Origin: Priestia megaterium NBRC 15308 = ATCC 14581
Lineage (GTDB): Bacteria > Bacillota > Bacilli > Bacillales > Bacillaceae_H
Length of the DNA stretch: 64,000 nucleotides
Assembly (NCBI RefSeq): GCF_000832985.1
Contig: NZ_CP009920.1
Span: forward strand, 3,342,501 to 3,406,500
Direction: 5' to 3'
Positions 54,397-64,000 of the stretch are shown here, piece by piece. The notes beneath the pieces are model-generated. The model saw only the letters and a list, made by a program, of their open reading frames with translations. It was not told where the DNA came from and ran no database searches. Every line of letters starts with the position of its first letter. Within the stretch, counting starts at the first letter, position 1. The translations under genes and the position numbers were made by a program.

Positions 54397-55087
54397 AGAC
54401 AGTTTTTTAGACAATATTGCTGCTAATCTTAAGCGAAGCAGGCGAACAAGCGGCGTAGTAAAGCCACAATGGAAGCATGCTCCTCAGCATGAGGTCTACC
54501 GCAGCTATTCGCCAGATCAATTAAAGAAAGAGCTTGAAAACCATTGCGAACGTATTCATACTCGCTATGTAGAAACATCATCACAACACTTGCCAGCTGT
54601 CCTTGAGGAAGCCGTAGCGAACTATGGAAATGGTCTTGTCTGCACGTGGAATGATCCTAGGTTTTCCGAATATGGATTGAATCTGCTGATGGAGAAATGG
54701 GAAACAAGCAGTAGCCTTCATGTATGGAATTCTGGAAAAGGCGATGAGAATATTCAACTAGCTGAACAAGCAAATGTTGGCATTACCTTCAGTGATTTGA
54801 CGCTAGCGGAATCCGGCACAGTTGTTTTGTTCAGTAGCGCTGAAAAAGGACGATCGGTAAGCTTGCTGCCCGCCACTTATATTGCAATCATACCTCAAAG
54901 CTCAATTGTTCCTCGCATGACACAAGCCGCTGAAATGATTCATGAAAAAGTAGAGCGAGGAGAAAAGATTGCTTCTTGCATTAACTTTATTACGGGACCG
55001 AGCAATTCAGCTGATATTGAAATGAATTTAGTAGTTGGTGTGCATGGGCCTATTCAAGCAACTTATATTGTAGTGAATGATCGATGA
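54374..55087 (+). CDS. lutC: L-lactate utilisation protein LutC
   Basis: The protein of 237 residues has an LutC/YkgG (DUF162) domain. The conserved parts are [17 protein letters not shown] and [24 protein letters not shown]. It completes lactate oxidation with LutAB. ATG 54374 has AGGAG eight bases before it, inside the lutB end. The TGA stop overlaps the first bases of repeat element R8. Confidence 0.92.
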   Translation: MNGSIQNRDSFLDNIAANLKRSRRTSGVVKPQWKHAPQHEVYRSYSPDQLKKELENHCERIHTRYVETSSQHLPAVLEEAVANYGNGLVCTWNDPRFSEYGLNLLMEKWETSSSLHVWNSGKGDENIQLAEQANVGITFSDLTLAESGTVVLFSSAEKGRSVSLLPATYIAIIPQSSIVPRMTQAAEMIHEKVERGEKIASCINFITGPSNSADIEMNLVVGVHGPIQATYIVVNDR

Positions 55088-55344
55088 GGCTGTGACAAAC
55101 GTATTTTAGCCCAAGTGAAAAACGAACCATTACTCAACGTGTTTGAGTAATGGTTCGTTTTCTTTGTTATGGTGAGCGTAGGTTTCATCCGTTTCGTTCC
55201 TTCTAGCAGTTGATTGGAAGGCAAAGCGAAGACTCCTGCGGAAAGAAAAGACTTGTACGGAAATCAACAGCGGTGTAACAAGCGGTTCAGCTCATGTATC
55301 CAATTTGTTTGTCTTTAGATTAGATTGATTTAGTTATGAGCCTC
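55085..55344 (+). repeat. interspersed terminator-carrying element, copy R8 (core partly deleted)
   Basis: It begins TGAGGCTGTGACAAACGTA, with TGA also the lutC stop. The terminator stem ACGAACCATTACTCAA / TTGAGTAATGGTTCGT lies at 55117-55163. The core is shortened, going from GACTCCTGCGGAAAG to GACTTGTACGGAAATC. It ends GTTATGAGCCTC. Confidence 0.82.
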
Positions 55345-55508
55345 TTTTATTTATGCTTTCTTTCTAAATAGCGGGATAATGTGAAGAAATGTCGTATTTT
55401 GAATAAACGTGCCTAATTTTAAAAAGGTAAAAAGCAAATCTTGTAGAATATTAAGTCTATAGATAAAAGGTGGGGAAATGGGAAGTGCAAAAGAAAGGAG
55501 CAATGAGC

Positions 55509-57665
55509 ATGTCACCACACAGAGAATTAACATCTGAAGCTGAGCAAAAGCAGCAAGGTGAATTACAGCAGCTACGAGCTATTTTTAATGACGTATTAGA
55601 TGCCATTGTCGTATTTGATGAGTATTTTCAAGTTATAAATGCAAATGAATCAGCCTGCGGGCTGTTTGAAAAAACAAAGGATGAGCTATTAACGTATCAA
55701 ATGAAAGATTTTCTGATGTATTTTCCGTATGACATGATTGAAGCGTATTATCCAGCACTCTTAGAAGAAAGCTATTTCAAATATGAAGGCGCGATGACGC
55801 TTCGAAGCGGCATGATGAAACATGTTGAATTTACTTCACACAAACATAGTCACATGTCGGGCATTATTGTGTGTACATTTCGGGATATTACGCAGCACAA
55901 AATGATGGAAAATGAACGGTTTATTAGTCATCATATGTTTATGGATGTATTTAATGAAGCGGTAGACGGAATTGTCATTTTTGATCGAACGGGTCAGCTT
56001 ATCGACGCGAACCCTTCATTTTGCGAACGATTAAATTATACAAGAGCACAGCTTCTAACCAAAACATTAGAAGAGCTTGTAGAACCTACTTATCATTATA
56101 AGGTGAAAAAATTATGGAGAACTCTGCATCAAGAAGGAAAGACAAGCGGTGAGCTACCGATCAGGCTCGAAAATGGAGACGTTACTTTTTTTGAATTTAC
56201 CACAACGGCTAATATATACAGTCAATACTATATGTCCATTATGAGAGACGTGACGGAAAAACGGCTGATGGAGCAGCAGCTGTTGAGAAGCGAAAAAAAT
56301 TTCAGGGCTATTTTTGAAAATGCGATTGAAGCGATCTTGATTTGGAGAGATGATGGTGAAATCTTGAACGCTAATCTTGCTTCTTCGCGTACATTTGAGC
56401 TGCCGTTAAACAAATTAATTGGAAGTAATTTGTATACATTTATCGATACAAAAAGCTTTAGTGCGTTAAAGGTGCTCCAAACGTTTCAAACAAAAGGAGA
56501 AATTCGCAATCAGCTTCCTTTTTACATGCCAAATGGAGAAATCAAACAGTTGGAATTCACAGGGAAAAAAGGCATTATAGAAGGAGACCATTTAACGATT
56601 TTTCGAAACATCAGTGAACGTACAAAAATCGAACAGGAGCTTCGGAATAACGAAGAGAAATTCAGACAGATTTTTAATGGTTCGATCGATGGGTTAGTTT
56701 TATGGGACGGCAAGCGAAATATTATTGATGTAAATTCTTCTCTTTGTGATATTCTAGAACTCAGCAAAGAGGAGATTTGTGCGCACTCCATGGAGGATTT
56801 TATTTCTTCAGCGAATTTGGATGCGGTCATTGAGCATAAAGAAACGATTGAGCAAAAAGGGGAAGCTGAAGGAGAGATTACGTACGTTACGGGGAACGAA
56901 AAAGTTAAAAATATCGAATTTTCCACGAAAAAAGATATCTTACCAGGTCTATATATGACGCTTTTAAGAGACGTAACGGAACGAAATCAAATGCAAGAGC
57001 AGATTCGAAAATCGGATACGCTTCAAGTAGTCGGACAGTTAGCAGCTGGGATTGCGCATGAAATCCGCAACCCGATGACAGCTTTAAAAGGGTTTGTTCA
57101 GCTGTTAGAAAGCAGCATTCAAGAAGACCACTCTCTTTATTTTGATATTATTAAATCTGAATTAAAAAGAATTGAAACCATTATTACAGAGTTTCTCGTA
57201 CTCGCTAAGCCACAGGCCGTAAAGTTTGAAAAGAAAAATCTAGCTGCGGTTGTTAAAGAAACGATTGATTTATTAAATGCTCAAGCGCTTTTAGAAAATA
57301 TTCAGTTTGAACTAAGTGTGTCTCCTCAGCTGCCAATGGTGTACTGCGAGCCGAACCAGATTAAGCAAGTACTAATAAATGTCATTAAAAATGCAATTGA
57401 AGTCACGTCAAACGGAGGAAGAATTATTGTTGAAGTCTACTCTACAGAGCCGCACTACGTGACGGTCTCCATTCGAGATCAAGGGGATGGAATGCCCGAA
57501 GAGCGCATCAAGCGCTTAGGAGAACCATTTTATACGACAAAAGAAAAAGGAACGGGACTCGGTTTGATGGTCTCATATAAAATTATCGAAGAACATAAAG
57601 GGCGAATTGAAGTGGAAAGCAAAATAGGAGAAGGCACAGCTTTTCATGTTATTCTTCCAGCTTAA
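55509..57665 (+). CDS. kinE: multi-PAS sporulation-type sensor kinase (KinE-like)
   Basis: The cytosolic kinase of 718 residues lacks membrane segments. Four PAS domains follow one another (about 20-140, 145-265, 270-385, 390-505). HisKA comes next, with AAGIAHEIRNPMTALKGFVQLL, then HATPase with INVIKNAIEVT and GTGLGLMVSYKII. KinE of B. subtilis feeds the Spo0F-Spo0A phosphorelay and lies directly before ogt and the mtn genes, as here. ATG 55509 has AAAGGAG eight bases upstream. Confidence 0.87.
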   Translation: MSPHRELTSEAEQKQQGELQQLRAIFNDVLDAIVVFDEYFQVINANESACGLFEKTKDELLTYQMKDFLMYFPYDMIEAYYPALLEESYFKYEGAMTLRSGMMKHVEFTSHKHSHMSGIIVCTFRDITQHKMMENERFISHHMFMDVFNEAVDGIVIFDRTGQLIDANPSFCERLNYTRAQLLTKTLEELVEPTYHYKVKKLWRTLHQEGKTSGELPIRLENGDVTFFEFTTTANIYSQYYMSIMRDVTEKRLMEQQLLRSEKNFRAIFENAIEAILIWRDDGEILNANLASSRTFELPLNKLIGSNLYTFIDTKSFSALKVLQTFQTKGEIRNQLPFYMPNGEIKQLEFTGKKGIIEGDHLTIFRNISERTKIEQELRNNEEKFRQIFNGSIDGLVLWDGKRNIIDVNSSLCDILELSKEEICAHSMEDFISSANLDAVIEHKETIEQKGEAEGEITYVTGNEKVKNIEFSTKKDILPGLYMTLLRDVTERNQMQEQIRKSDTLQVVGQLAAGIAHEIRNPMTALKGFVQLLESSIQEDHSLYFDIIKSELKRIETIITEFLVLAKPQAVKFEKKNLAAVVKETIDLLNAQALLENIQFELSVSPQLPMVYCEPNQIKQVLINVIKNAIEVTSNGGRIIVEVYSTEPHYVTVSIRDQGDGMPEERIKRLGEPFYTTKEKGTGLGLMVSYKIIEEHKGRIEVESKIGEGTAFHVILPA

Positions 57666-57684
57666 TTAGAAAGGATAAAAAAAT

Positions 57685-58188
57685 ATGTACTACGGAGAAA
57701 TGAATTTATTTTCTGATTTGAAAATTTATATTGTAGCCTCGGAAACAGGGGTTCAACATATTTGGTTTGATAGCGATGATCATAATGAGCAGCTTAAAGA
57801 ACTTGTCCATGACGAGAATTATCACCATGTGAAAGAAGCGAAGCGACAGCTGCAGGATTATGCTGAAGGGCGCACGCTAACATTTGATTTGCCTTTGGAT
57901 ATAAAAGGAACAGACTTTCAAAAAGAAGTGTGGCTAACGCTTAAAGGTATACCTTATGGACAAACGTGGTCTTATAGTGATGTAGCGGATTCTGTTAATC
58001 GCTCTAAAGCCGTAAGGGCTGTGGGACAAGCGAATCGTCGAAATCCACTGCCTATTATTTTACCTTGTCACCGTGTGATTGGAAAAAATGGAGCTTTAAC
58101 AGGTTATGCAGGCTCCCAAACTCATATAAAAGAGAAACTATTAATGCTTGAAAGAAATGTAGCAAAAGGCGCTCTGGAGTTAAAATAA
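57685..58188 (+). CDS. ogt: methylated-DNA--protein-cysteine methyltransferase (Ogt)
   Basis: The 167-residue suicide repair protein takes the methyl group from O6-methylguanine. The acceptor cysteine is in PCHRVIG (about 132-138). The helix-turn-helix reads GQTWSYSDVADSVNRSKAVRAVGQANRRNP (described at residues about 91-120). The gene lies 19 bases after kinE, behind AGAAAGG, probably on one mRNA, as in B. subtilis. Confidence 0.94.
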   Translation: MYYGEMNLFSDLKIYIVASETGVQHIWFDSDDHNEQLKELVHDENYHHVKEAKRQLQDYAEGRTLTFDLPLDIKGTDFQKEVWLTLKGIPYGQTWSYSDVADSVNRSKAVRAVGQANRRNPLPIILPCHRVIGKNGALTGYAGSQTHIKEKLLMLERNVAKGALELK

Positions 58189-58353
58189 CTATTCACCGTC
58201 CAATTTCCAGCCTTCTCCCTGCACAAAAACACCGTCAATTTGCTGAGGAGAAGGGAGGGAATTTAGTTCTTCATCTTTGGATAAATCGAATAGCTGATAG
58301 TGCTGCTTACGATTCAACGCTTTGTTTTTATCCGTTTTTTGCTCTGAACTCAT
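58189..58353 (-). CDS. small hypothetical protein, 54 aa
   Basis: The 54-residue polar protein MSSEQKTDKN...GEGWKLDGE is not recognised. GGGGGAGT precedes the ATG at normal spacing. It is convergent with ogt, with stop codons touching. No cysteines or membrane segment. Confidence 0.55.
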   Translation of the reverse strand: MSSEQKTDKNKALNRKQHYQLFDLSKDEELNSLPSPQQIDGVFVQGEGWKLDGE

Positions 58354-58460
58354 ATTTACTCCCCCTTATTCAAAAAGAATCCCCTATAATATATGTAGAA
58401 AAAGAAGAGAGTACTGTTACAATTGTGTTACAAATGCAGTTGAAAACCAGTGCTCAATAA

Positions 58461-58493
58461 AAAAAAGCCGCATAGCAGCGGCTTTTTTTATTG
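58461..58493 (-). terminator. intrinsic terminator of mtnKA
   Basis: The stem AAAAAGCCGC / GCGGCTTTTT has a six-base loop. Confidence 0.88.
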
Positions 58494-59546
58494 AGCAGAT
58501 TGCAGCAAAACTTTTTGAATGGATTCCAAAGACGGGGAATGGATAATTCCATGCTCTGTAATAATGGCCGTAATCAGTTCGCTTGGCGTCACATCAAAAG
58601 CTGGATTGTACACAGAGATTCCGTCTGGAGCAATTTGTGTATCTCCAATGTGCGTTACTTCTTTAGGTGAACGTTCTTCAATAGGGATGCTGCTGCCGTC
58701 TTGAATAGATAAATCAAATGTGGACTGCGGCGCTGCTACGTAAAATGGAATACCGAATGCTTTCGCTAAAAGAGCAAGTCCATATGTTCCAATTTTGTTA
58801 GCCGTATCGCCATTTGCTGCAATGCGGTCAGCACCTACAATAATCCCATTAATTCCTTTTGTTTTAATGGTATGAGCGGCCATATTATCCGTAATCAGCG
58901 TCACGTCCACTCCCGACTGCTGAAGTTCCCAGGCTGTTAAGCGAGAACCTTGAAGAACGGGTCTTGTTTCACAGGCAAATACTTCAAGCGGAATATCACG
59001 CTGCTTAGACAAGTGAAAAGGTGCTAAGGCTGTTCCATAATAAGCTGTAGCAATTGAACCAGCATTACATATTGTCATGATTTTATCCTTCTTTTTAAAT
59101 AAAGAAAGAGCATGATCCCCAATTCGGTAGCACGTTTCTTCATCTTCTACTTGAATTTGAATAGCTTCATGAACAACTTTTGTTTTAGCTTCATTAACGG
59201 AAGAAGCGGATTCAGCGCTTTTCGCTACGCGCTCCAATGCCCAAAATAAATTGACGGCAGTAGGGCGTGAGCTAGCTAAATACTGTTGATCAAGAGCTAG
59301 CTTTTTGTTAAATTCCTTGACTGAATCTGTGTCATAGCTAAGCGCAGAAAGAGCAAGACCAAAAGCCGCCGTAATGCCAATTGCAGGGGCTCCGCGTACT
59401 TTCAAGGTAGTGATAGCATCCCATACGTCTTTAATGGTTTGCAGCTTAATATATTCAACGTTGCCAGGAAGCTGCTGCTGATCTAATAAAGTAATATATG
59501 ATTCATTCCATTCCACTGAGCGCGGAAGTGATAGTGTATTTGTCAT
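58488..59546 (-). CDS. mtnA: methylthioribose-1-phosphate isomerase MtnA
   Basis: The 352-residue eIF2B-like isomerase converts methylthioribose-1-phosphate to methylthioribulose-1-phosphate in methionine salvage. Landmarks are [30 protein letters not shown] (catalytic cysteine) and [24 protein letters not shown] (described at residues about 240-263, catalytic aspartate). It follows mtnK by 35 bases. The operon is headed by an S box. Confidence 0.95.
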   Translation of the reverse strand: MTNTLSLPRSVEWNESYITLLDQQQLPGNVEYIKLQTIKDVWDAITTLKVRGAPAIGITAAFGLALSALSYDTDSVKEFNKKLALDQQYLASSRPTAVNLFWALERVAKSAESASSVNEAKTKVVHEAIQIQVEDEETCYRIGDHALSLFKKKDKIMTICNAGSIATAYYGTALAPFHLSKQRDIPLEVFACETRPVLQGSRLTAWELQQSGVDVTLITDNMAAHTIKTKGINGIIVGADRIAANGDTANKIGTYGLALLAKAFGIPFYVAAPQSTFDLSIQDGSSIPIEERSPKEVTHIGDTQIAPDGISVYNPAFDVTPSELITAIITEHGIIHSPSLESIQKVLLQSAQ

Positions 59547-59581
59547 GCTGATACCGATCCTTTCATTGTGTACATTATTCG

Positions 59582-60796
<1,215 letters not shown>

Positions 60797-60844
60797 TTAA
60801 TAGGTTTAAGAATATATGGAGGCTTTTATAATTTTAGAAAATAT

Positions 60845-60872
60845 AAAAGCCTCTTTCGTTAGAAAGAGGCTT
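60845..60872 (-). terminator. terminator of the mtnKA S box
   Basis: The perfect stem GCCTCTTTC / GAAAGAGGC is followed by a T-rich run on the minus strand. It is the expression platform of the riboswitch at 60889-61040. Confidence 0.85.
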
Positions 60873-60888
60873 GATTGTAGTGTTCAAA

Positions 60889-61040
60889 CCTCTTATCTGC
60901 CAGAAAAAATTACTTTCTGTTGGAATTAGCACCGTGCCTTTGTAAAACATGTTTTACGGGTGTGATCCATCTTAGGATGGAATGACGGTCGGTTGCTGGG
61001 CTTCACAGGGCCAAATCCCTCAGCCAACTCTTGATAAGAG
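60889..61040 (-). ncRNA. SAM-I (S-box) riboswitch of mtnKA
   Basis: On the minus strand the P1 start CTCTTATCAAGAG is followed by GAGGGATTTGGCCCTGTGAAGCCCAGCAACC. The conserved CGGTGCTAATTCCAACAG comes later, and P1 closes with CAGATAAGAG. All S-box anchors are present. High SAM turns off mtnKA. Confidence 0.95.
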
Positions 61041-61131
61041 TGCGATTACTTATTCAATTTTGATTTGTTTGAATATTTTATGATATCTGGTGAAAATCGT
61101 ATCATGCAAAAAAACGGCTGTCAATACATAA

Positions 61132-61914
61132 TTAATAAAATTCTGTACGGCGATCTGTAAAGACGGGAATTTGTTTACGAATTTCTTTTACAAGTTCCAG
61201 GTTAACGTCAGCACTTAAAAGTTCTTCGCTATCGCCAGCTTCAGCGATTATTTCTCCCCACGGATCGATGACTAAGGAATGTCCGGCAAATGTGTTATTA
61301 GGATCTTGGCCTACACGATTACATGCGATTACATAGCATTGATTTTCGATTGCACGGCTAATGAGCAGGGCTTTCCAGTGGGCAAGTCTTGGAGCCGGCC
61401 ACTGAGCGACAACAAACAAGACTTCTGCTCCGCTGCTAGTATGAACCCGTATCCATTCTGGGAAACGAATATCGTAACAAATAACTCCTGCGCACAGTGA
61501 CTGTTCAAGTGTAAAAAGGTTTTTTGCTGTTCCTGCTTCTAAATACAGGTGTTCATCCATTAATTTAAATAAGTGCAGTTTACTGTATTGTGATACTTCA
61601 CGACCTTTTCGGTCAAAAATATACATCGTATTCGTGACGCCTTGCTCTGTTTTTTTCGCGATCGAACCTCCCACAATATTTACTGCGTTCGTTTTAGCAA
61701 ACTGAGAGATTAATTGCTTGGCTTGCTGCCCTTCATCATCTGCAATTTCGTCTAGCCGCGTCAAATCATAGGCTGTATCCCATAGCTCAGGAAGCACAAG
61801 GATATCAGGGTTTTCTTTCAGGGCTTCCGTCATCTTTTGTTCGATATATTTTCGGTTTTTAGTTGGGTTTCCAAACGCAATATCAAGCTGCAAACACGTA
61901 ATTTTTACACTCAC
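61132..61914 (-). CDS. mtnU: carbon-nitrogen hydrolase MtnU (omega-amidase type)
   Basis: The 260-residue nitrilase-family enzyme has the Glu-Lys-Cys triad in LVLPELWDTAYD, YSKLHLFKLMDE and GVICYDIRFPEW. Family knowledge places it after transamination in methionine salvage, hydrolysing the alpha-keto amide made from glutamine. It is divergent from mtnE, in the same order as B. subtilis ykrU-ykrV. Confidence 0.9.
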   Translation of the reverse strand: MSVKITCLQLDIAFGNPTKNRKYIEQKMTEALKENPDILVLPELWDTAYDLTRLDEIADDEGQQAKQLISQFAKTNAVNIVGGSIAKKTEQGVTNTMYIFDRKGREVSQYSKLHLFKLMDEHLYLEAGTAKNLFTLEQSLCAGVICYDIRFPEWIRVHTSSGAEVLFVVAQWPAPRLAHWKALLISRAIENQCYVIACNRVGQDPNNTFAGHSLVIDPWGEIIAEAGDSEELLSADVNLELVKEIRKQIPVFTDRRTEFY

Positions 61915-62026
61915 TTTATCATCCGTCCTTTTTTTAGTAGTTGAAAAAAATGACTTTACAAGTTGAGTATTACAATATATTATTTGTGACTAGAATTTCA
62001 AGAATTTTTTGAGAAGGTGTGCGATG

Positions 62027-63199
62027 ATGAAACAATTTGAGCAATCGGAACTATTAAAAAGTTTACCAAAACAATTTTTTGCATCACTTGTGGGCAAGGT
62101 AGGAAAAGTAATGGCCCAAGGGCACGACGTTATTAACTTAGGGCAGGGAAATCCTGATCAGCCTACTCCTTCACATATTGTAGAAACACTGCAAAAAGCA
62201 AGTGCTAATCCTATGCATCATAAATATTCTCCATTTCGGGGGCACCAGTTTTTAAAAGAGGCCGTTGCGACTTTTTATAAACGAGAATATGGCGTTGATG
62301 TGGATCCTGAAAAAGAAGTAGCTATTTTATTTGGCGGAAAGGGTGGACTTGTTGAAATCCCGCAGTGCTTGTTAAATCCTGGAGATACGGTGCTGGTTCC
62401 AGATCCTGGATATCCTGACTACTGGTCTGGAGTAGAGCTTGCAAAAGCCAAGATGGAAGTGATGCCTCTCACGGCTGAAAATCATTTTCTACCCGTATAC
62501 GAAGAGATAAGTGAACGTGCTAAAGAACAGGCAAAGCTCATGTTTTTAAACTATCCGAATAATCCTACTGGTGCAGTGGCAACGGCAGAATTTTTTGAAG
62601 ACACCGTGGCGTTTGCTGCCAAGCACGATATTTGTGTGGTACACGACTTTGCTTACGGAGCAATTGGGTTTGATGGTAAAAAGCCAATCAGTTTTTTACA
62701 GACTCCTGGTGCAAAAGAGACGGGAATTGAAATTTATACTCTTTCTAAAACGTATAACATGGCGGGATGGCGAGTTGGATTTGCTGTAGGAAATGAAAGT
62801 GTAGTAGAAGCTATTAATCTTCTTCAAGATCATATGTATGTCAGTCTCTTTGGGGCCGTTCAAGAGGCAGCAGCCGCAGCTCTGTTGGAATCTCAACAAT
62901 GTGTGAATGATTTAGTTAAGCGCTATGAATCTAGACGCAATACCTTTATTCAAGGGCTTCGAGAAATTGGTTGGGATGTTACATCTCCAGCAGGCTCCTT
63001 TTTTGCATGGCTAAAAGTTCCTGAAGGATATACTTCCGAACAGTTTTCAGATTTACTCCTTGAAAAAGCCCACGTTGTGGTTGCTCCTGGTGTAGGCTTT
63101 GGAACATATGGTGAAGGCTATGTGCGCGTAGGATTGCTGACGGATGAAGAGCGCATGAGAGAAGCTGTATCTCGAATAAAAAAATTAAATTTATTTTAA
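62027..63199 (+). CDS. mtnE: methionine salvage aminotransferase MtnE
   Basis: The protein of 390 residues is a PLP-dependent class I aminotransferase that makes methionine from 2-oxo-4-methylthiobutyrate. The PLP lysine is in YTLSKTYNMAGWRVGF. NYPNNPTGAVA binds PLP, and GYVRVGLLTDEER binds the carboxylate. It closely follows the MtnE/YkrV sequence. Two ATG codons (62024, 62027) follow AAGGTG; the second gives better spacing. Confidence 0.94.
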   Translation: MKQFEQSELLKSLPKQFFASLVGKVGKVMAQGHDVINLGQGNPDQPTPSHIVETLQKASANPMHHKYSPFRGHQFLKEAVATFYKREYGVDVDPEKEVAILFGGKGGLVEIPQCLLNPGDTVLVPDPGYPDYWSGVELAKAKMEVMPLTAENHFLPVYEEISERAKEQAKLMFLNYPNNPTGAVATAEFFEDTVAFAAKHDICVVHDFAYGAIGFDGKKPISFLQTPGAKETGIEIYTLSKTYNMAGWRVGFAVGNESVVEAINLLQDHMYVSLFGAVQEAAAAALLESQQCVNDLVKRYESRRNTFIQGLREIGWDVTSPAGSFFAWLKVPEGYTSEQFSDLLLEKAHVVVAPGVGFGTYGEGYVRVGLLTDEERMREAVSRIKKLNLF

Positions 63200-63206
63200 A
63201 AACGCA

Positions 63207-63236
63207 TTGACAATCCTTTTTGAGTTGGCTTAATAT
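63207..63236 (+). promoter_or_regulatory. candidate promoter of mtnW
   Basis: TTGACA (63207-63212) and TAATAT (63231-63236) are 18 bp apart, immediately after mtnE. It would place the S box in the leader. Confidence 0.5.
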
Positions 63237-63330
63237 GTAAGAAGTTAACGAGATTAATAACCGATAAATCCTAGCGGTATTTTTTATTTAGTATATAATC
63301 TACGAATTCAATTTAAATAAATAGCAACTT

Positions 63331-63480
63331 TCTTATTAAGAGTAGGTGGAGGGACTAGCCCGATGAAGCCCGGCAACCGACTTAACGCATGTTAAGCACG
63401 GTGCTAATTCTTGCAGCAGCAGCTGAGAGATAAGAAGAGCAACGAAAGCCTCTTCTTAATCACAGAAGAGGTTTTTTTTA
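63331..63480 (+). ncRNA. SAM-I (S-box) riboswitch of mtnW
   Basis: A canonical S box: TCTTATTAAGAG, then GGTGGAGGGACTAGCCCGATGAAG region (63344-63367), CCCGGCAACC, ACGGTGCTAATTCTTGCAG and GAGAGATAAGAAGAG. The terminator CCTCTTC..GAAGAGG with eight T ends at 63480. It controls mtnW and probably the genes after it. Confidence 0.96.
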
Positions 63481-63516
63481 TTAACGATATTAAACAGCAA
63501 GGGAGTTTTTAGCATA

Positions 63517-64000
63517 ATGAGCGAAATCGTTGCAAGCTACTTACTACATGATAATAAAGGAAATTTTCATAAAAAAGCGGAAGGAATCGCTTTAGGACTA
63601 ACCGTCGGCTCATGGACAGATCTGCCGCTTTTAGATCAGCAGCAGCTTCAAAAGCATAAAGGGCGCGTCGTGTCCGTAACTGAGCTTCAAGATTGCGAAC
63701 GTGTAAACGGATATTTAGGCGGAGAAATTAAGCAGGCTATTGTCAAAATTGCTTATCCAACTGCCAACTTTTCAAGAGATTTACCGGCTATTTTAGTTAC
63801 AGTTTTCGGAAAACTATCACTTGATGGAAAAGTGAAATTATTAGACTTGGATTTTCCTGATGAATTATTAGCTGAATTCCCAGGACCACGCTTTGGAATA
63901 GAAGGTATCCGAGAGAAACTAGGCGTTTATGACCGTCCGCTTGTGATGAGTATTTTTAAAGGCGTGATTGGAAGAGATATGACGTACTTAACAACTCAGC
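63517..64000 (+). CDS. mtnW: 2,3-diketo-5-methylthiopentyl-1-phosphate enolase MtnW, truncated by window edge
   Basis: The first 161 residues of a RuBisCO-like enolase are present. Visible features are the N-terminal [24 protein letters not shown], and later [10 protein letters not shown] and [15 protein letters not shown]. It acts after MtnA and MtnB in methionine salvage. GGGAG precedes the ATG. The rest, including the active-site lysines, lies beyond the right edge. Confidence 0.94.
   Translation, partial: MSEIVASYLLHDNKGNFHKKAEGIALGLTVGSWTDLPLLDQQQLQKHKGRVVSVTELQDCERVNGYLGGEIKQAIVKIAYPTANFSRDLPAILVTVFGKLSLDGKVKLLDLDFPDELLAEFPGPRFGIEGIREKLGVYDRPLVMSIFKGVIGRDMTYLTTQ

Noticed and set aside
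4325-55344. Interpretation of the eight repeats as a full insertion sequence
   Set aside because: No transposase or long open frame is present in any copy; at most they are non-autonomous.

Overview
The window is chromosomal DNA of a low-GC, endospore-forming member of the Bacillaceae and fits Priestia (Bacillus) megaterium. The strongest marker is the class IV polyhydroxyalkanoate (PHA) cluster phaP-phaQ-phaR-phaB-phaC (39.9-44.0 kb). Spore genes (a Ger receptor operon, an alpha/beta SASP, racA, sigI, a KinE-type kinase, an Arg-Thr-repeat coat-like protein) and gene order shared with Bacillus subtilis (ktrD, kinE, ogt, mtnA, mtnK, mtnU, mtnE, mtnW) agree with this. I saw no rRNA, tRNA, CRISPR array, prophage or transposase gene.

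Layout. 0-19.7 kb is mixed housekeeping: an ABC ATPase cut by the left edge, a CNNM/CorC-type Mg exporter with a MerR regulator whose start region looks frameshifted, VOC and gamma-glutamylcyclotransferase genes, an aldose-1-epimerase relative, signal peptidase I, small membrane proteins, a YgjP-like protein that lacks its metal site, GNAT and M20 enzymes, a SAM-riboswitch-controlled 80-residue orphan, RocB, a coat-like repeat protein, an MFS exporter and a purine permease with PurR-like boxes. 19.9-23.7 kb is the divergent natKR / natAB sodium export system. 23.9-31 kb holds a phosphotransferase, RacA, a MarR regulator, an MsrA-MsrB fusion and a gerA-gerC-gerB operon. 31-39.6 kb holds alkaline phosphatase behind a candidate Pho box, a LytTR regulator, an MHYT hybrid kinase, a TerC exporter behind a yybP-ykoY Mn riboswitch, SigI without RsgI, and a SASP gene. 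The PHA cluster follows. From 44.5 kb come a Ktr potassium channel subunit, two tiny genes, a B12-type radical SAM protein, lutR, pncB-nadE and lutABC. The right end is kinE-ogt and the methionine salvage genes, with one S box on each strand; mtnW is cut by the right edge.

Three S-box riboswitches are visible: two guard methionine salvage, and the third precedes a gene of unknown function. The most unusual structural signal is a family of eight interspersed elements (about 120-330 bp). They have imperfect inverted ends, a GC-rich core with nested inverted repeats, and an intrinsic terminator whose stem differs from copy to copy but stays paired. All eight lie at gene 3' ends with the terminator arm next to the gene. 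In three cases an element end lies on or forms part of a stop codon.
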